From an uncultured Flavobacteriaceae bacterium (GTDB lineage: Bacteria > Bacteroidota > Bacteroidia > Flavobacteriales > Flavobacteriaceae): a DNA stretch of 64,000 nt. Location: positions 310,001 to 374,000 of the forward strand of contig CANMSI010000001.1 in NCBI GenBank assembly GCA_947500575.1. The letters are read 5' to 3'. The notes beneath the pieces are model-generated. The model searched no databases and was not told where the DNA came from. It worked only from the letters and a program-made list of their open reading frames with translations. The translations under genes and the position numbers were made by a program. Below, piece after piece: positions 9,439 through 18,359 of this stretch (the first letter of the stretch is position 1; each line of letters opens with the position of its first letter).

Positions 9439-9467
9439 AAAAAAAAGGATAAAGTGCATTTTATCCT
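9439..9467 (-). terminator. Terminator of the M23 peptidase gene
   Basis: An 8-bp perfect stem (9446-9453 with 9460-9467) with loop GTGCAT. Read on the minus strand, a run of seven T follows. It lies about 60 bases beyond the M23 stop codon. Between it and the small exported protein gene (9347-9438) I see nothing else. Confidence 0.7.
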
Positions 9468-9526
9468 CGATGAACGGATTTCATTCTTTAAACCGCTTAT
9501 CGACGGAATGTGTTTTTTACCGACAT

Positions 9527-10210
9527 TTATTCATGGAAAGAAAATAGAAAATTGGGATCGGGGCAGTTCTTCTGATAATAATGCTGCTCCCTTTCTGTGC
9601 AAACACCTGGATAATCTCCAAAATATCCTTTAATATCCCGTATGAGTTGGAAATGTAAATGCGGTGCATAGTTTACGTTCACCTCAGGGGTTCCTAAAGT
9701 TCCTAGTACGTCAGTCGCATTAAATCGTTTTCCAACATACAGTTCTTTTAGAGATTCCAAAGACAGATGTCCATAAAGACTATAAAAAGTATATTCTTTA
9801 AGGTTATGCTCTAAAATAATGGTAGGTCCATAATCTCCTTTTACATCATTATTTTTAAAGCTATGTACTTTCCCAGCAATGGGTACTTGTACATTGGTAC
9901 CTGCTTTTGCCCAGAAATCAACGCCTAAGTGAATATTTCTACTTTCCATACCATTTGCTTCAAAATTCTGATTGGTACGATACAGATTCCGTTTTTCCAT
10001 ATAGCCTCCATATGCTACTAAGGCATTATTCTTATGCAGTACCATATCTATATATTCCTGACATATAATAGGATTGGTAATATCCAAAGAGTTAATTGCA
10101 TCATTTGTAACCGAAAAATCAATAATCGTATACTTATTTAAGTTAATCTTGGCATCCAAAATTCGAAGAGGTTCTGGAGCTTGCGTTTTAAGAAATTTTT
10201 CAAAAGACAT
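9527..10210 (-). CDS. M23-family (LytM-type) metallopeptidase without a signal peptide
   Basis: A 227-residue protein whose C-terminal two thirds is a LytM/M23 fold: HLGVDFWAKAGT gives the first His/Asp zinc ligands, YGHLS follows, and APHLHFQL gives the HxH motif. M23 enzymes cut peptide crosslinks in peptidoglycan, or glycine-rich peptides. The N-terminus (MSFEKFLKTQAPEPLRILD) is not a signal peptide and has no lipobox, which is unusual for a cell-wall enzyme. The first 90 residues are an unassigned domain. A long insert after the catalytic core (YFGDYPGVCTEREQHYY) is also unassigned. It is a single-gene unit with its own terminator. Confidence 0.8.
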   Translation of the reverse strand: MSFEKFLKTQAPEPLRILDAKINLNKYTIIDFSVTNDAINSLDITNPIICQEYIDMVLHKNNALVAYGGYMEKRNLYRTNQNFEANGMESRNIHLGVDFWAKAGTNVQVPIAGKVHSFKNNDVKGDYGPTIILEHNLKEYTFYSLYGHLSLESLKELYVGKRFNATDVLGTLGTPEVNVNYAPHLHFQLIRDIKGYFGDYPGVCTEREQHYYQKNCPDPNFLFSFHE

Positions 10211-10385
10211 ATGGCGGGCTAAGAATACATACTATTTAGAAAGCGTTGAACATCCTATATGATAAAAATAATCATTCTTTGATCGATATTAAAAGCCCAT
10301 AAAACTATTAAAATTGTTAAAAGAGTAGGGTTTTTATTTCTTTGGTTGTTACTTTTAATAGAAAGGGTCTATAGATACTATACAT

Positions 10386-11996
10386 ATGCAGTTCATAAAA
10401 CTAAATAAATTGGCTTCCCCCCTATTATATTCCTGTTTGGCAATATTACTCATTGTAATGGCTTGCAGTAAATCTGAGCCTCCGATAAGTAATGACGATG
10501 AAATAGGCGTGGAAGACCCAATGGATAACGATTCAACTCCCGAAGATCCGCCAGCAGATGATCCGCCAGCAGACGACCCCCCTGCAGAACCAAGTTCTAT
10601 CCTAAAATTGAATAGCGGAGGAATGGATGTTACTTTTGGAGACCAAACATACATTTTGGATGATTATTTTATGGATGGTGACTTGTATACCAACGAGAAT
10701 GTTACTGCTATTGAGGGAACAGAAAACGATGAAATTTATTTAACAGAAAGAAGTGCAGGCACAGATCTAGGCAGTTTTAGCTATGCTATTCCCTTGACCA
10801 ATGGTATGTATACGATCGACTTGCATTTTGCAGAGATCTATTGGGGAGCAACTGGTGGTGGTCCCGGTGGCGTGGGTCAACGTGTTTTTAACGTGGCTAT
10901 TGAAGGCGAAGAAGCACTTGCCAATTACGATATTATCGAAGATGCAGGAGCTGCCATGACAGCAATTGTCAAAACATTTACTGTAGAAATAAACGACGAA
11001 GAACTAAATATTGATTTCACAGCAGTGAAAGATCAGCCTAAACTGTCTGCTTTAGAAATTATTGGAGATGGAATGCTACTTCCTAAACCACCTGATCCCT
11101 GTGCGCCAAATGCCTTAGCAAGCTCGTCATTAGCAAAAGTAGAATCGCAAAGTGCCAAAGTAAATGGAAAACTATACGTGCTTGCAGGTTTTGTAGAAAA
11201 TCTGAAGATAACCGATGTCACCGAAATTTATGACCCTATGACCAACCAATGGTCTCTAGGAGCACCCATGCCACTAGCAGTTACACATATGGGATCTGTG
11301 GTGGTAGACAACGCTATTTGGATTGTGGGAGGTTTCTCTGGAGATCATCCCGGGGTGGCTACCGATAGGGTGCAAATATATAATACCCTCAGTGATTCTT
11401 GGGAAGATGGACCTTCCCTACCCAATCCCAGAGGATCCGGAGCAGCAGTTTACAATAATGGTAAAATTCACTTCTTTGGAGGCTTATTGCCCGATAGACG
11501 AACTGATGTGGGAGAACACCTTGTATTGGACCTAGCAAATATGAATGATGGATGGCAGTCTGCTGCCGATATGCCTGATCCAAGAAATCATCATAGTGGT
11601 GCCAGTGTCAATGGTTTGGTATATGCTATTGGCGGACAATTTGGTCATGATGGAGGCACAGAAGATCAAAATTTCTTGGATGTATACGACCCTAGTTCAG
11701 ATACTTGGGAACGTTTGGCCAATTTACCTTCTGATAGATCGCATTTTGAGCCAGGTACTATTGTGCACAACGATAAGATTATTATTGTAGGAGGTAGAAA
11801 TGGTAATTTCTTTTTTGATGACATCACCATCTATGATCCCGCTACAGATCAATGGGCAGAAGATTGTAAGTTATCAAAGAAGCTATTAGCGCCTTCCGCT
11901 AAGATTTTTGGAAATCAACTCATTATTGCCAACGGTGGTGAAAATGGCACCTGTTGCCCATTAGATATTGTAGAGTGGATTACCATAGATCCTTGA
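10386..11996 (+). CDS. Malectin-Kelch lipoprotein
   Basis: A 536-residue lipoprotein. The signal peptide ends in a lipobox (LLIVMAC, Cys27) and is followed by an acidic, Pro-rich linker with PPADDPPADDPPAE, a short tandem repeat also visible in DNA near 10545-10586. A malectin-like carbohydrate-binding domain follows at about 75-225 (LNSGG start, YTIDLHFAEIYWG core). A Kelch beta-propeller of about five or six blades fills 240-536, with recurring GxxYVxGG and Y(D/N)PxxxxW motifs. Malectin domains bind sugars and Kelch propellers bind ligands or act as hydrolase scaffolds. I infer a surface or periplasmic glycan-binding protein. The acidic residues after the cysteine would suit surface export, but the exact signal is uncertain. 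Confidence 0.85.
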   Translation: MQFIKLNKLASPLLYSCLAILLIVMACSKSEPPISNDDEIGVEDPMDNDSTPEDPPADDPPADDPPAEPSSILKLNSGGMDVTFGDQTYILDDYFMDGDLYTNENVTAIEGTENDEIYLTERSAGTDLGSFSYAIPLTNGMYTIDLHFAEIYWGATGGGPGGVGQRVFNVAIEGEEALANYDIIEDAGAAMTAIVKTFTVEINDEELNIDFTAVKDQPKLSALEIIGDGMLLPKPPDPCAPNALASSSLAKVESQSAKVNGKLYVLAGFVENLKITDVTEIYDPMTNQWSLGAPMPLAVTHMGSVVVDNAIWIVGGFSGDHPGVATDRVQIYNTLSDSWEDGPSLPNPRGSGAAVYNNGKIHFFGGLLPDRRTDVGEHLVLDLANMNDGWQSAADMPDPRNHHSGASVNGLVYAIGGQFGHDGGTEDQNFLDVYDPSSDTWERLANLPSDRSHFEPGTIVHNDKIIIVGGRNGNFFFDDITIYDPATDQWAEDCKLSKKLLAPSAKIFGNQLIIANGGENGTCCPLDIVEWITIDP

Positions 11997-12105
11997 TATT
12001 TCTCATATTATTTTGCATTTTTATGCCCTGAACATTCACACTTTTTTAACGGCTTTATTGTAAGGAGTTGTATCTTGTGGACTACTAATTGGAAAAAGAA
12101 ATACC

Positions 12106-12789
12106 ATGAAACTACTAAAAGTAATAGTCCTAGGAATAATTACCCTATTCTCCCTTAGTTGTTTGTCCAAAAACCAAGCTCCTGTTCAGAAAAAATCAGA
12201 TGAGAAAGTTGCTGAAATAGCCAAATTAAGTCAAGAAGATTTACAACAATATGAAACCGCTTATTTCGCAAGTGGATGTTTCTGGTGTGTTGAAGTTATT
12301 TTTGAGAGTGTAAAAGGAGTAAAAGAAGTTATTTCTGGTTACTCTGGTGGTATTGAAGAAAATCCAACATATGAACAAGTAGGATATGGAAAAACAACCC
12401 ATGCGGAGGCTGTTGAAGTATACTACGATCCAAAAGTTATATCCTTTACTGCTTTGGTACAAGTGTTCTTTGGTTCCCATGACCCTACTAGTTTAAATAG
12501 GCAAGGGCCAGATAGGGGCACACAATACAGATCTATCGCTTTCTATAAAAATGATAGCGAAAAAAAGATCATTACTGGTTACAGAGATGCCTTAGAAGAA
12601 AGTAAGGTGTACAATCGTTCGATTGTAACGGAGATTAAGGAGTTTTCCAAATTTTGGATTGCAGAAGAGTATCATCAGGACTATGAAAAAAAGCATCCAA
12701 ACAATTCTTACATTAGAAATGTGTCTATACCACGTTTCAATATTTTTAAGAAAAATTTTCCAGAATTCTTAAAGGAAGAGGCTCATTAG
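12106..12789 (+). CDS. msrA: Peptide methionine sulfoxide reductase MsrA, lipoprotein form
   Basis: A 227-residue MsrA, which reduces methionine-S-sulfoxide in oxidised proteins. The active-site motif GCFWC is at 57-61, with catalytic Cys58. SGYSGG, the segment YEQVGYGKTTHAEAVEVYYDP and HDPTSLNRQGPDRGTQYRS are all family signatures. The N-terminus carries a lipobox (FSLSC near residue 20), so the enzyme is exported and membrane-anchored, repairing envelope proteins. Such forms need an electron source outside the cytoplasm; none is obvious nearby. ATG start. Confidence 0.95.
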   Translation: MKLLKVIVLGIITLFSLSCLSKNQAPVQKKSDEKVAEIAKLSQEDLQQYETAYFASGCFWCVEVIFESVKGVKEVISGYSGGIEENPTYEQVGYGKTTHAEAVEVYYDPKVISFTALVQVFFGSHDPTSLNRQGPDRGTQYRSIAFYKNDSEKKIITGYRDALEESKVYNRSIVTEIKEFSKFWIAEEYHQDYEKKHPNNSYIRNVSIPRFNIFKKNFPEFLKEEAH

Positions 12790-12892
12790 ACGGTATATCC
12801 TCCCAAATTTAGTATTTTAGATAGCTGAATAATGCTCCAAATTTGGTAAAGATGCTCATATCTTATGACCATTTTGCAACTAATACCTAAAG

Positions 12893-13624
12893 ATGAAATA
12901 TACCTATGTATTACCCATGCTCCTAATATGCATGGCCTGCAGTACTTCCCAAAAGAAAGACCATCAATTAATTGAAGTTAATAAAACGGAACAACCGCCT
13001 CTGATTGACGGAAAAGCTACAGAACAATGTTGGAATCTAAGTGATTGGAAGGCGCTGGATCAAAATTGGCTTGGGGATTCATATACTCATGAAGATTTTA
13101 ATGGACGTTATAAACTAAGCTGGGATAAAGATGCCTTGTATCTGCTTGTCGAAATCACGGATGATGTTTTATACGACCAGCACAAAGATCCACTTACTTT
13201 ATGGTGGGATGATGATTGTGTAGAGGTTTTTGTTGATGAAGACAATTCTGGTGGCAACCATCAATTTACGCACAATGCATTTGCCTATCACATTGCTCTA
13301 GATGGAAATGTTGTTGATTTAGGTCCTGATGAACAACCAAGATTGTATAACGATCATATCGTTTCTAAAAGAAACACAAATGGAAATCTTACCACCTGGG
13401 AGATCGCTTTAAAAGTATATCCAGATACCTTTGTAGATGGGGCTAAAAATATTGTTAGTCAGCTATCGGTAGGAAAAAAAATGGGATTTGCTTTGGCGTA
13501 TTGTGACAATGATAATAGTAAAGAAAGAGAGAATTTTATAGGCTCCGTTTTTGTGCCAGGTGAAGACAAAAATCAAGGATGGATTAACGCAGATATTTTT
13601 GGGACCTTGGTGCTTAAAGAATAA
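12893..13624 (+). CDS. CBM9-like carbohydrate-binding lipoprotein
   Basis: A 243-residue lipoprotein with a lipobox (LLICMAC near residue 16) and a single beta-sandwich domain resembling carbohydrate-binding family 9. Typical features are PPLIDGKATEQCW at the start, YKLSWDKDALYLLVEITDD, and DDCVEVFVDEDNSGG in the middle, ending in WINADIFGTLVL. It has no catalytic domain, so a binding role in sugar capture is inferred. Its stop codon directly abuts the stop of the convergent gene on the minus strand, with no spacer. Confidence 0.82.
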   Translation: MKYTYVLPMLLICMACSTSQKKDHQLIEVNKTEQPPLIDGKATEQCWNLSDWKALDQNWLGDSYTHEDFNGRYKLSWDKDALYLLVEITDDVLYDQHKDPLTLWWDDDCVEVFVDEDNSGGNHQFTHNAFAYHIALDGNVVDLGPDEQPRLYNDHIVSKRNTNGNLTTWEIALKVYPDTFVDGAKNIVSQLSVGKKMGFALAYCDNDNSKERENFIGSVFVPGEDKNQGWINADIFGTLVLKE

Positions 13625-15127
13625 TTACTCATTCAGTATTACATTGCTATACTTTGAATTAATAATAATAGATTTATCACTTTTGGAATTCAAATGATAG
13701 CCTTTATGAAAAGTTCTAGGATAATTCTTAGTGCGGTCGAGAACTAAACTTGCCGGAGTGGCAAGTTTAGAATTGTTTCCATCTACCGAAATTTGATATG
13801 CTACGGTCGGCAGTTGACAAACTACCTTCCCGTTTTGAACAGAAATATTTAAATTTTCAAAATTCTTAGATACTGCATTTATCGTTAGCAAACCCAAATC
13901 ATTATTTACATAAGCGCTTTTCAAAAGATGATCTATCGTTACATCAGAAGAGTTCACATATAATTGAAGATTGTTTACTTCCTTTAAAATTATTTTATCA
14001 GAATAATCGGCCTTTAATTTTCCATAATTCCATTTTTGGACCGCTACAGGAGAATAAGCTGCCACAATAGACGTCTCGTGTCCATCAATAGTGGCTGCCT
14101 TTAAGGTAGCATAGGATAAATTTGCATTCATATTTCTAGTATTTGCCGCTAATTTTACCTCTCCATGCCTCACATTCATCTTTAACTTGGCAGACTTAGG
14201 CATTTTTATTTTAATAGATTTTTTAATCTTATAATTTTTATTTTCACCATCTGAGGAAAAGTAAAAGATATTAGGAGAATACCTACGTATACTATCTCTG
14301 GTATGAAATAGGCTTCTCGAAGAATCGCGAAGAGCTCTTCGCTCCTTTAAAAGTACGGCTCTTTTTTCCTTACGTTCTTCTAAAAGCTCTTTGCGTTCCT
14401 CTAGAAGTTCTTTTCTCTTCTCAGCCCGTTCTTTTAGTAATTTCGCACGCCTTACTTCCTGTTCTTTTCGTCTTTTCTCCATTTGGACCTTTTTTTTGTC
14501 CATTCGCTTGGCCCACTCTTCTAACTTTTTTTCATATTCTTCATTAAAGCCTTTAGAAAATTCTTTTTGCCACTTCTTTAGATACGCCTCTCCTTCTTTC
14601 TGGAAACGCTGATAATTAAAATTTTGTTTGGGCATTGGTGGCATCGGCGGCAGCTCTAATAATTCTGGAAAATCTGGAAGCGCATGCAATTCCATTTCTT
14701 CTAACTCCCATATGTTATCGTGCAAATCGTCTTTGAGGTTATCAAAATCAAAAAAGTTAATATTAAAATCGTTGTTATGAAGCCCCCCCACGCCATGCTT
14801 AAAAAACCAAGTGTTATCTGTGCCTGTTGTGATTTCGATCTTTTTACTATTTCCAACAATGCTTACTCCAACATTTTCAAAATAAGCTTTTGCTTGTTCT
14901 GGGGTTGCACCCTCAATTTCGATCGTAGCTTCTACCACCACCTGTTTTTTATCCCAAGTAGAAAATTCAATATCGGTTCTACTAGTATTAATATCTAATA
15001 TGGCATCATCGCCAACATTAAAGGTCTCTTTGTAGGTCTTTACTTCTTTTTGACCATACACTCCTTGAGTTATAAAACAGACTCCTAAAAGAAGTACAAG
15101 AATAAATTTATGCTGTAATTTGTTCAT
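13625..15127 (-). CDS. Exported coiled-coil protein, DUF4097-like beta-helical C-terminus
   Basis: A 500-residue protein with a signal peptide ending near GVYGQ. Residues 30-110 form a beta-rich start (ILDINTSRTDIEFSTWDKKQVVVEA) like DUF4097 putative-adhesin proteins. Residues about 170-270 are a highly charged helix with near-tandem units such as KELLEERKELLEERKE, predicting a long coiled coil. Residues 295-500 return to short beta-strand repeats of the DUF4097 kind. It is the last gene of a sigma/anti-sigma operon, starting inside the end of the anti-sigma gene (20-base overlap). I infer an envelope protein made under control of that sigma factor; the biochemical role is unknown. Confidence 0.75.
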   Translation of the reverse strand: MNKLQHKFILVLLLGVCFITQGVYGQKEVKTYKETFNVGDDAILDINTSRTDIEFSTWDKKQVVVEATIEIEGATPEQAKAYFENVGVSIVGNSKKIEITTGTDNTWFFKHGVGGLHNNDFNINFFDFDNLKDDLHDNIWELEEMELHALPDFPELLELPPMPPMPKQNFNYQRFQKEGEAYLKKWQKEFSKGFNEEYEKKLEEWAKRMDKKKVQMEKRRKEQEVRRAKLLKERAEKRKELLEERKELLEERKEKRAVLLKERRALRDSSRSLFHTRDSIRRYSPNIFYFSSDGENKNYKIKKSIKIKMPKSAKLKMNVRHGEVKLAANTRNMNANLSYATLKAATIDGHETSIVAAYSPVAVQKWNYGKLKADYSDKIILKEVNNLQLYVNSSDVTIDHLLKSAYVNNDLGLLTINAVSKNFENLNISVQNGKVVCQLPTVAYQISVDGNNSKLATPASLVLDRTKNYPRTFHKGYHLNSKSDKSIIINSKYSNVILNE

Positions 15128-15701
15128 TTTTTGATGATTTTAATTCGTTTAATTTTTCTTTTAATTGATGTAACAACTGTAACCGCAACTGTAAATTCTT
15201 AATTAAAGCATTAATGGTCTGGTCATTAGGCCCTACTTGATTTAATTCTGTATTAAGCTTACCATATTCATTATTAAGCTCTAACAGACGTTTCATAAAA
15301 CTATCTACCAAGGCTTTATTCTCGTCAGAAACTTGCAATTGAGATAATTCTAAATTAATATTGGCCACATAATAATTTTCTACTTTTTCCAGATCAGGTG
15401 ATAAATCACCTAAAGAAATGCCTGTAGCCTCTTTTACAGGGTCTTCGGTATTTACAATAGGGTTTTCTTCATTTGTATTTTCTTCAACCGTATTTTTAGC
15501 ATATTGGATATAACCATAAATACCAACACTAAGCATTAATACTATTGAAGCAGCGATTTTTAGAAAAAAGAAAGATGACTTTTCTGACTGAGGAAGTTCT
15601 TTCTCTAATAGCTTAGAAAAACGCTCTTCATGACCTTCCTTCATCTTATAGGTCTTTTCTTTCTGTGCTTTTTTAAATAGCTCTCTAAGATCCTGTCCCA
15701 T
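15108..15701 (-). CDS. Anti-sigma-factor-like single-span membrane protein
   Basis: A 197-residue protein with a basic/acidic N-terminal cytoplasmic part (residues 1-45), one membrane span (FFFLKIAASIVLMLSVGIYG, about 45-64) and a periplasmic part with a helical region (about 130-190, many Leu/Asn/Gln). This layout and its place directly behind an ECF sigma gene (17-base overlap) suggest that it binds and restrains the sigma factor. I do not see a clear ZAS zinc motif (HxxxCxxC). The function is inferred from position and topology, not from a recognised domain. Confidence 0.72.
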   Translation of the reverse strand: MGQDLRELFKKAQKEKTYKMKEGHEERFSKLLEKELPQSEKSSFFFLKIAASIVLMLSVGIYGYIQYAKNTVEENTNEENPIVNTEDPVKEATGISLGDLSPDLEKVENYYVANINLELSQLQVSDENKALVDSFMKRLLELNNEYGKLNTELNQVGPNDQTINALIKNLQLRLQLLHQLKEKLNELKSSKNEQITA

Positions 15702-16281
15702 ATCTTTTTTCTTTTAATAGTTCTTTCAAAATTCCTTTTCCACGACGCAATCGGGTTCTGCAAGTAGTTCCTGTAATATTTAAAATCTGAGAAATCTCGT
15801 TATGATCGTATCCTTCTAACAAATACAGCTTTACCACATGAACATAGGTGTCTGGGAGTTGATCCATAGCTAACTGCACCATTTCTATAGTAATACCATC
15901 CTCTACCGTCCAATCATCGTCTTCCGCAACCTCCATATAGGAGTCTTTAAATTCTACTCGTTGTTCTTTTTTTGATTTTAAAAAATCAAGGCACTTATTA
16001 ATTACAATTCTTTTTAACCAGGCCCCAAATGTTACCTCACCTTTAAATTGCTCTATCTTCTGAAAAGCTTTAATAAATGCTTCCTGTAAAATATCCTCCG
16101 CATCATCCGTATTTTTCAAAAAACGCATCGCTACACAATACATTCCATCGCAATACTGTCTATAAAGCTTTAATTGGGCTTTACGATCGTTCGCTTTGCA
16201 TTGCTCTACGAGATTCATATGAAACATTTGGTTCGTTTCGATTGCTGGTTTCAGTTGTTGTTCGCTATAAGGACGAGCCAT
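15685..16281 (-). CDS. ECF-family RNA polymerase sigma factor
   Basis: A 198-residue ECF sigma factor. Region 2 covers about 28-95 (LYRQYCDGMYCVAMRFLKNTDDAEDILQEAF with the DAEDxxQE motif) and region 4 about 130-185 (LPDTYVHVVKLYLLEGYDHNEISQILNIT, then a recognition helix with RTRLRRGKG). The first ATG is used; an in-frame ATG 18 codons later (MFHMNLVEQ) is an alternative start that would remove a non-conserved leader. It is the first gene of the operon with the anti-sigma-like gene and the coiled-coil exported protein, all with overlapping ends, and it is divergent from galM. Confidence 0.92.
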   Translation of the reverse strand: MARPYSEQQLKPAIETNQMFHMNLVEQCKANDRKAQLKLYRQYCDGMYCVAMRFLKNTDDAEDILQEAFIKAFQKIEQFKGEVTFGAWLKRIVINKCLDFLKSKKEQRVEFKDSYMEVAEDDDWTVEDGITIEMVQLAMDQLPDTYVHVVKLYLLEGYDHNEISQILNITGTTCRTRLRRGKGILKELLKEKRYGTGS

Positions 16282-16336
16282 ACATTAGCATGTTGCAAAA
16301 AAAAATTATTTTTAACAAAGTTTTAAAAATCGTCAC

Positions 16337-17245
16337 TTGAAGCAAATTACTATTAAAAATGATTCAATCTCTCTTACTACCTTAGATTACGGGGCAATCA
16401 TTCAAAAAATTGAACTTAAAAATAGTGCGGGTGAATTAATCAATGTTGTAGTTGGCCATACGGTTCCGGAGCAATATTTAGACGACCCATCATACCTTGG
16501 GGCCTGCGTAGGAAGATATGCAGGTAGAATTAGTCAAGAAGGCTTTACGCTTCAAAAAAAGAGGTATATGCTTCATACAGAAAATGGAGTGCATTTACAT
16601 GGGGGCAAAGAAGGGTTTAGCAAAAAATATTGGACCATAGAAGAGGTACATCATGGAGAAAACCCATTTATAAAACTTTCGTATTTAAGTAAGGATCTAG
16701 AAGAAGGCTATCCTGGAAATTTACAGGTGCAGATCACTTATCAACTTATAAAGAGTGCATTGCATATTACGCATAAGGCAACCACAGATAAAACAACCGT
16801 GGTAAACTTAACCAATCATTCCTACTTTAAATTGGATGATGAAGCGTCTGTGGTAGATTACAAGCTCTTATTGGACTGTGACCAGCGATTAGAAATGGAT
16901 GCTAATTTAATCCCAACAGGAAAAACAAGTCCTGTCAAAGAAACGCTTTACGACTTTCGTATCGAAAAGCGTATTGGAAACACATTGTTGGATACCCCTT
17001 TTATTATTTCCAATAAAGCAGTGAACGCTGTCCAAGTAAGTTCTCAAAAATCTGGTATCCGCATGGAAGTTTCCACCAATCAACCTGCAGTGGTAGTGTA
17101 TACTCCAAAAGATTTTCACGGAATATGTTTTGAAACACAAAATCATCCAGACGCACCTAATATTGACTCCTTTCCTTCAAGTGTGCTAAGACCAGGAGAA
17201 ACCTATAACAATACGGCAATTTTTAAATTTGGTTTTGTACTTTAG
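16337..17245 (+). CDS. galM: Aldose 1-epimerase (galactose mutarotase)
   Basis: A 302-residue mutarotase that interconverts alpha and beta anomers of hexoses in the cytoplasm. It has the family N-terminus, GRYAGRI, the HLHGG segment, the catalytic histidine in NLTNHSYFKL and the catalytic glutamate in CFETQNHPDAPN. No signal peptide is present. The start codon is TTG, the only start giving the conserved beginning (MKQITIKN). It is divergent from the ECF sigma gene, with only 55 bases between the starts. meaB follows 34 bases downstream. Confidence 0.93.
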   Translation: MKQITIKNDSISLTTLDYGAIIQKIELKNSAGELINVVVGHTVPEQYLDDPSYLGACVGRYAGRISQEGFTLQKKRYMLHTENGVHLHGGKEGFSKKYWTIEEVHHGENPFIKLSYLSKDLEEGYPGNLQVQITYQLIKSALHITHKATTDKTTVVNLTNHSYFKLDDEASVVDYKLLLDCDQRLEMDANLIPTGKTSPVKETLYDFRIEKRIGNTLLDTPFIISNKAVNAVQVSSQKSGIRMEVSTNQPAVVVYTPKDFHGICFETQNHPDAPNIDSFPSSVLRPGETYNNTAIFKFGFVL

Positions 17246-17279
17246 AACTATGCAGTAAACAACATTCTAATAAGAGGTA

Positions 17280-18326
17280 TTGAGCACACAGAAAAACACA
17301 AGTTCGGATCAAATTTCCAAGATTAAATCATATCGTAAGACACCGCTATCTTCCGACTTTCTGATAAAAGGAATATTGGAGGGTAATAAAACGGCTTTGG
17401 GACAAGCAATAACGCTTGTAGAGAGTACTCAAAAAAAGCATTTAGATAAAGCAAACAAAGTGATTACTGCTTGTCTTGGTCAAAAAAAACGCACCATCCG
17501 TATTGGTATTACAGGTGTTCCTGGAGTGGGGAAAAGTACCTTTATAGAATCGCTCGGCAAGATGCTTACGACTGCCGGGCATAAAGTAGCCGTGCTTGCG
17601 GTAGACCCTACCAGTACACTTAGCAGGGGAAGCATTTTAGGGGATAAAACCCGCATGGAAGAATTGGTAAAAGACCCAAATGCTTTTATACGCCCATCTC
17701 CTTCAGGAACTTCGCTGGGAGGAGTAGCTCGTAAAACTAGAGAGTCCATTATTCTATGTGAAGCTGCTGGCTATCATATAATTTTAGTAGAAACCGTTGG
17801 TGTAGGACAAAGTGAAACAGCAGTTCATAGTATGGTAGATTTCTTTGTGCTCTTAAAATTAGCAGGAGCTGGTGACGAACTACAAGGCATTAAACGAGGT
17901 ATTATGGAAATGGCAGATGCCCTAGTCATTAACAAGGCAGATGGCGATAATTTAAAAAGAGCAAAAAAAGCAGCAGTAGAATTCACAAGAGCCTTGCATC
18001 TTTATCCTCCCAAGGAAAATGGATGGACTCCTAAGGTATATTCTTGTTCTGCTATTGAAAATACTGGAATTGAGACGATCTGGGGTATGATTGATCAATA
18101 TACGAAAGACATGCAAGCAAATTCTTTTTTTTCAAAAAAGAGAAGCGAACAAAATAAATATTGGCTTTTACAAACTATCGATGATCGTTTAAAACAAAAC
18201 TTCTATCAAAATAAAAAGATTAAGGAAGCATTGAAATTAGTGGAAAAAGAAGTAATCACTAATGCTTTATCCCCTTTTGCGGCAGCAGAAAAGCTGCTTG
18301 CTTTACAACAGAAGGAACTTAAATAA
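17280..18326 (+). CDS. meaB: MeaB/ArgK-type GTPase (methylmalonyl-CoA mutase chaperone)
   Basis: A 348-residue G3E-family GTPase. It carries the P-loop GVPGVGKST, the switch and base regions DPTSTLSRGSILGDKTRM and SPSGTSLGGVA, ILVETVGVGQSE, and NKADGDN as the guanine-specificity motif. MeaB protects and loads B12-dependent methylmalonyl-CoA mutase. No mutase subunit lies in this window, so the partner must be elsewhere. The start is TTG. Two genes for lipid-linked sugars follow on the same strand, but a -7 box before the next gene suggests a separate transcript. Confidence 0.93.
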   Translation: MSTQKNTSSDQISKIKSYRKTPLSSDFLIKGILEGNKTALGQAITLVESTQKKHLDKANKVITACLGQKKRTIRIGITGVPGVGKSTFIESLGKMLTTAGHKVAVLAVDPTSTLSRGSILGDKTRMEELVKDPNAFIRPSPSGTSLGGVARKTRESIILCEAAGYHIILVETVGVGQSETAVHSMVDFFVLLKLAGAGDELQGIKRGIMEMADALVINKADGDNLKRAKKAAVEFTRALHLYPPKENGWTPKVYSCSAIENTGIETIWGMIDQYTKDMQANSFFSKKRSEQNKYWLLQTIDDRLKQNFYQNKKIKEALKLVEKEVITNALSPFAAAEKLLALQQKELK

Positions 18327-18332
18327 AAAGTA

Positions 18333-18340
18333 TAACTTTG
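18333..18340 (+). promoter_or_regulatory. Putative -7 box of the GT2/flippase-like pair
   Basis: TAACTTTG matches the Bacteroidota -7 consensus TAnnTTTG and lies 20 bases before the ATG. I see no TTG at the expected -33 distance, so this rests on the -7 box alone. Confidence 0.4.
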
Positions 18341-18359
18341 TGCCTTTAATATATACTGC

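Noticed and set aside
9388-9633. Plus-strand frame of 81 codons opposite the M23 gene end
   Set aside because: It runs antisense through a terminator and the M23 coding end, and its product has no recognisable features.
12803-12846. Inverted repeat CCAAATTT/AAATTTGG after msrA as a terminator
   Set aside because: The loop is 28 bases and no T run follows; it may be chance in AT-rich DNA.
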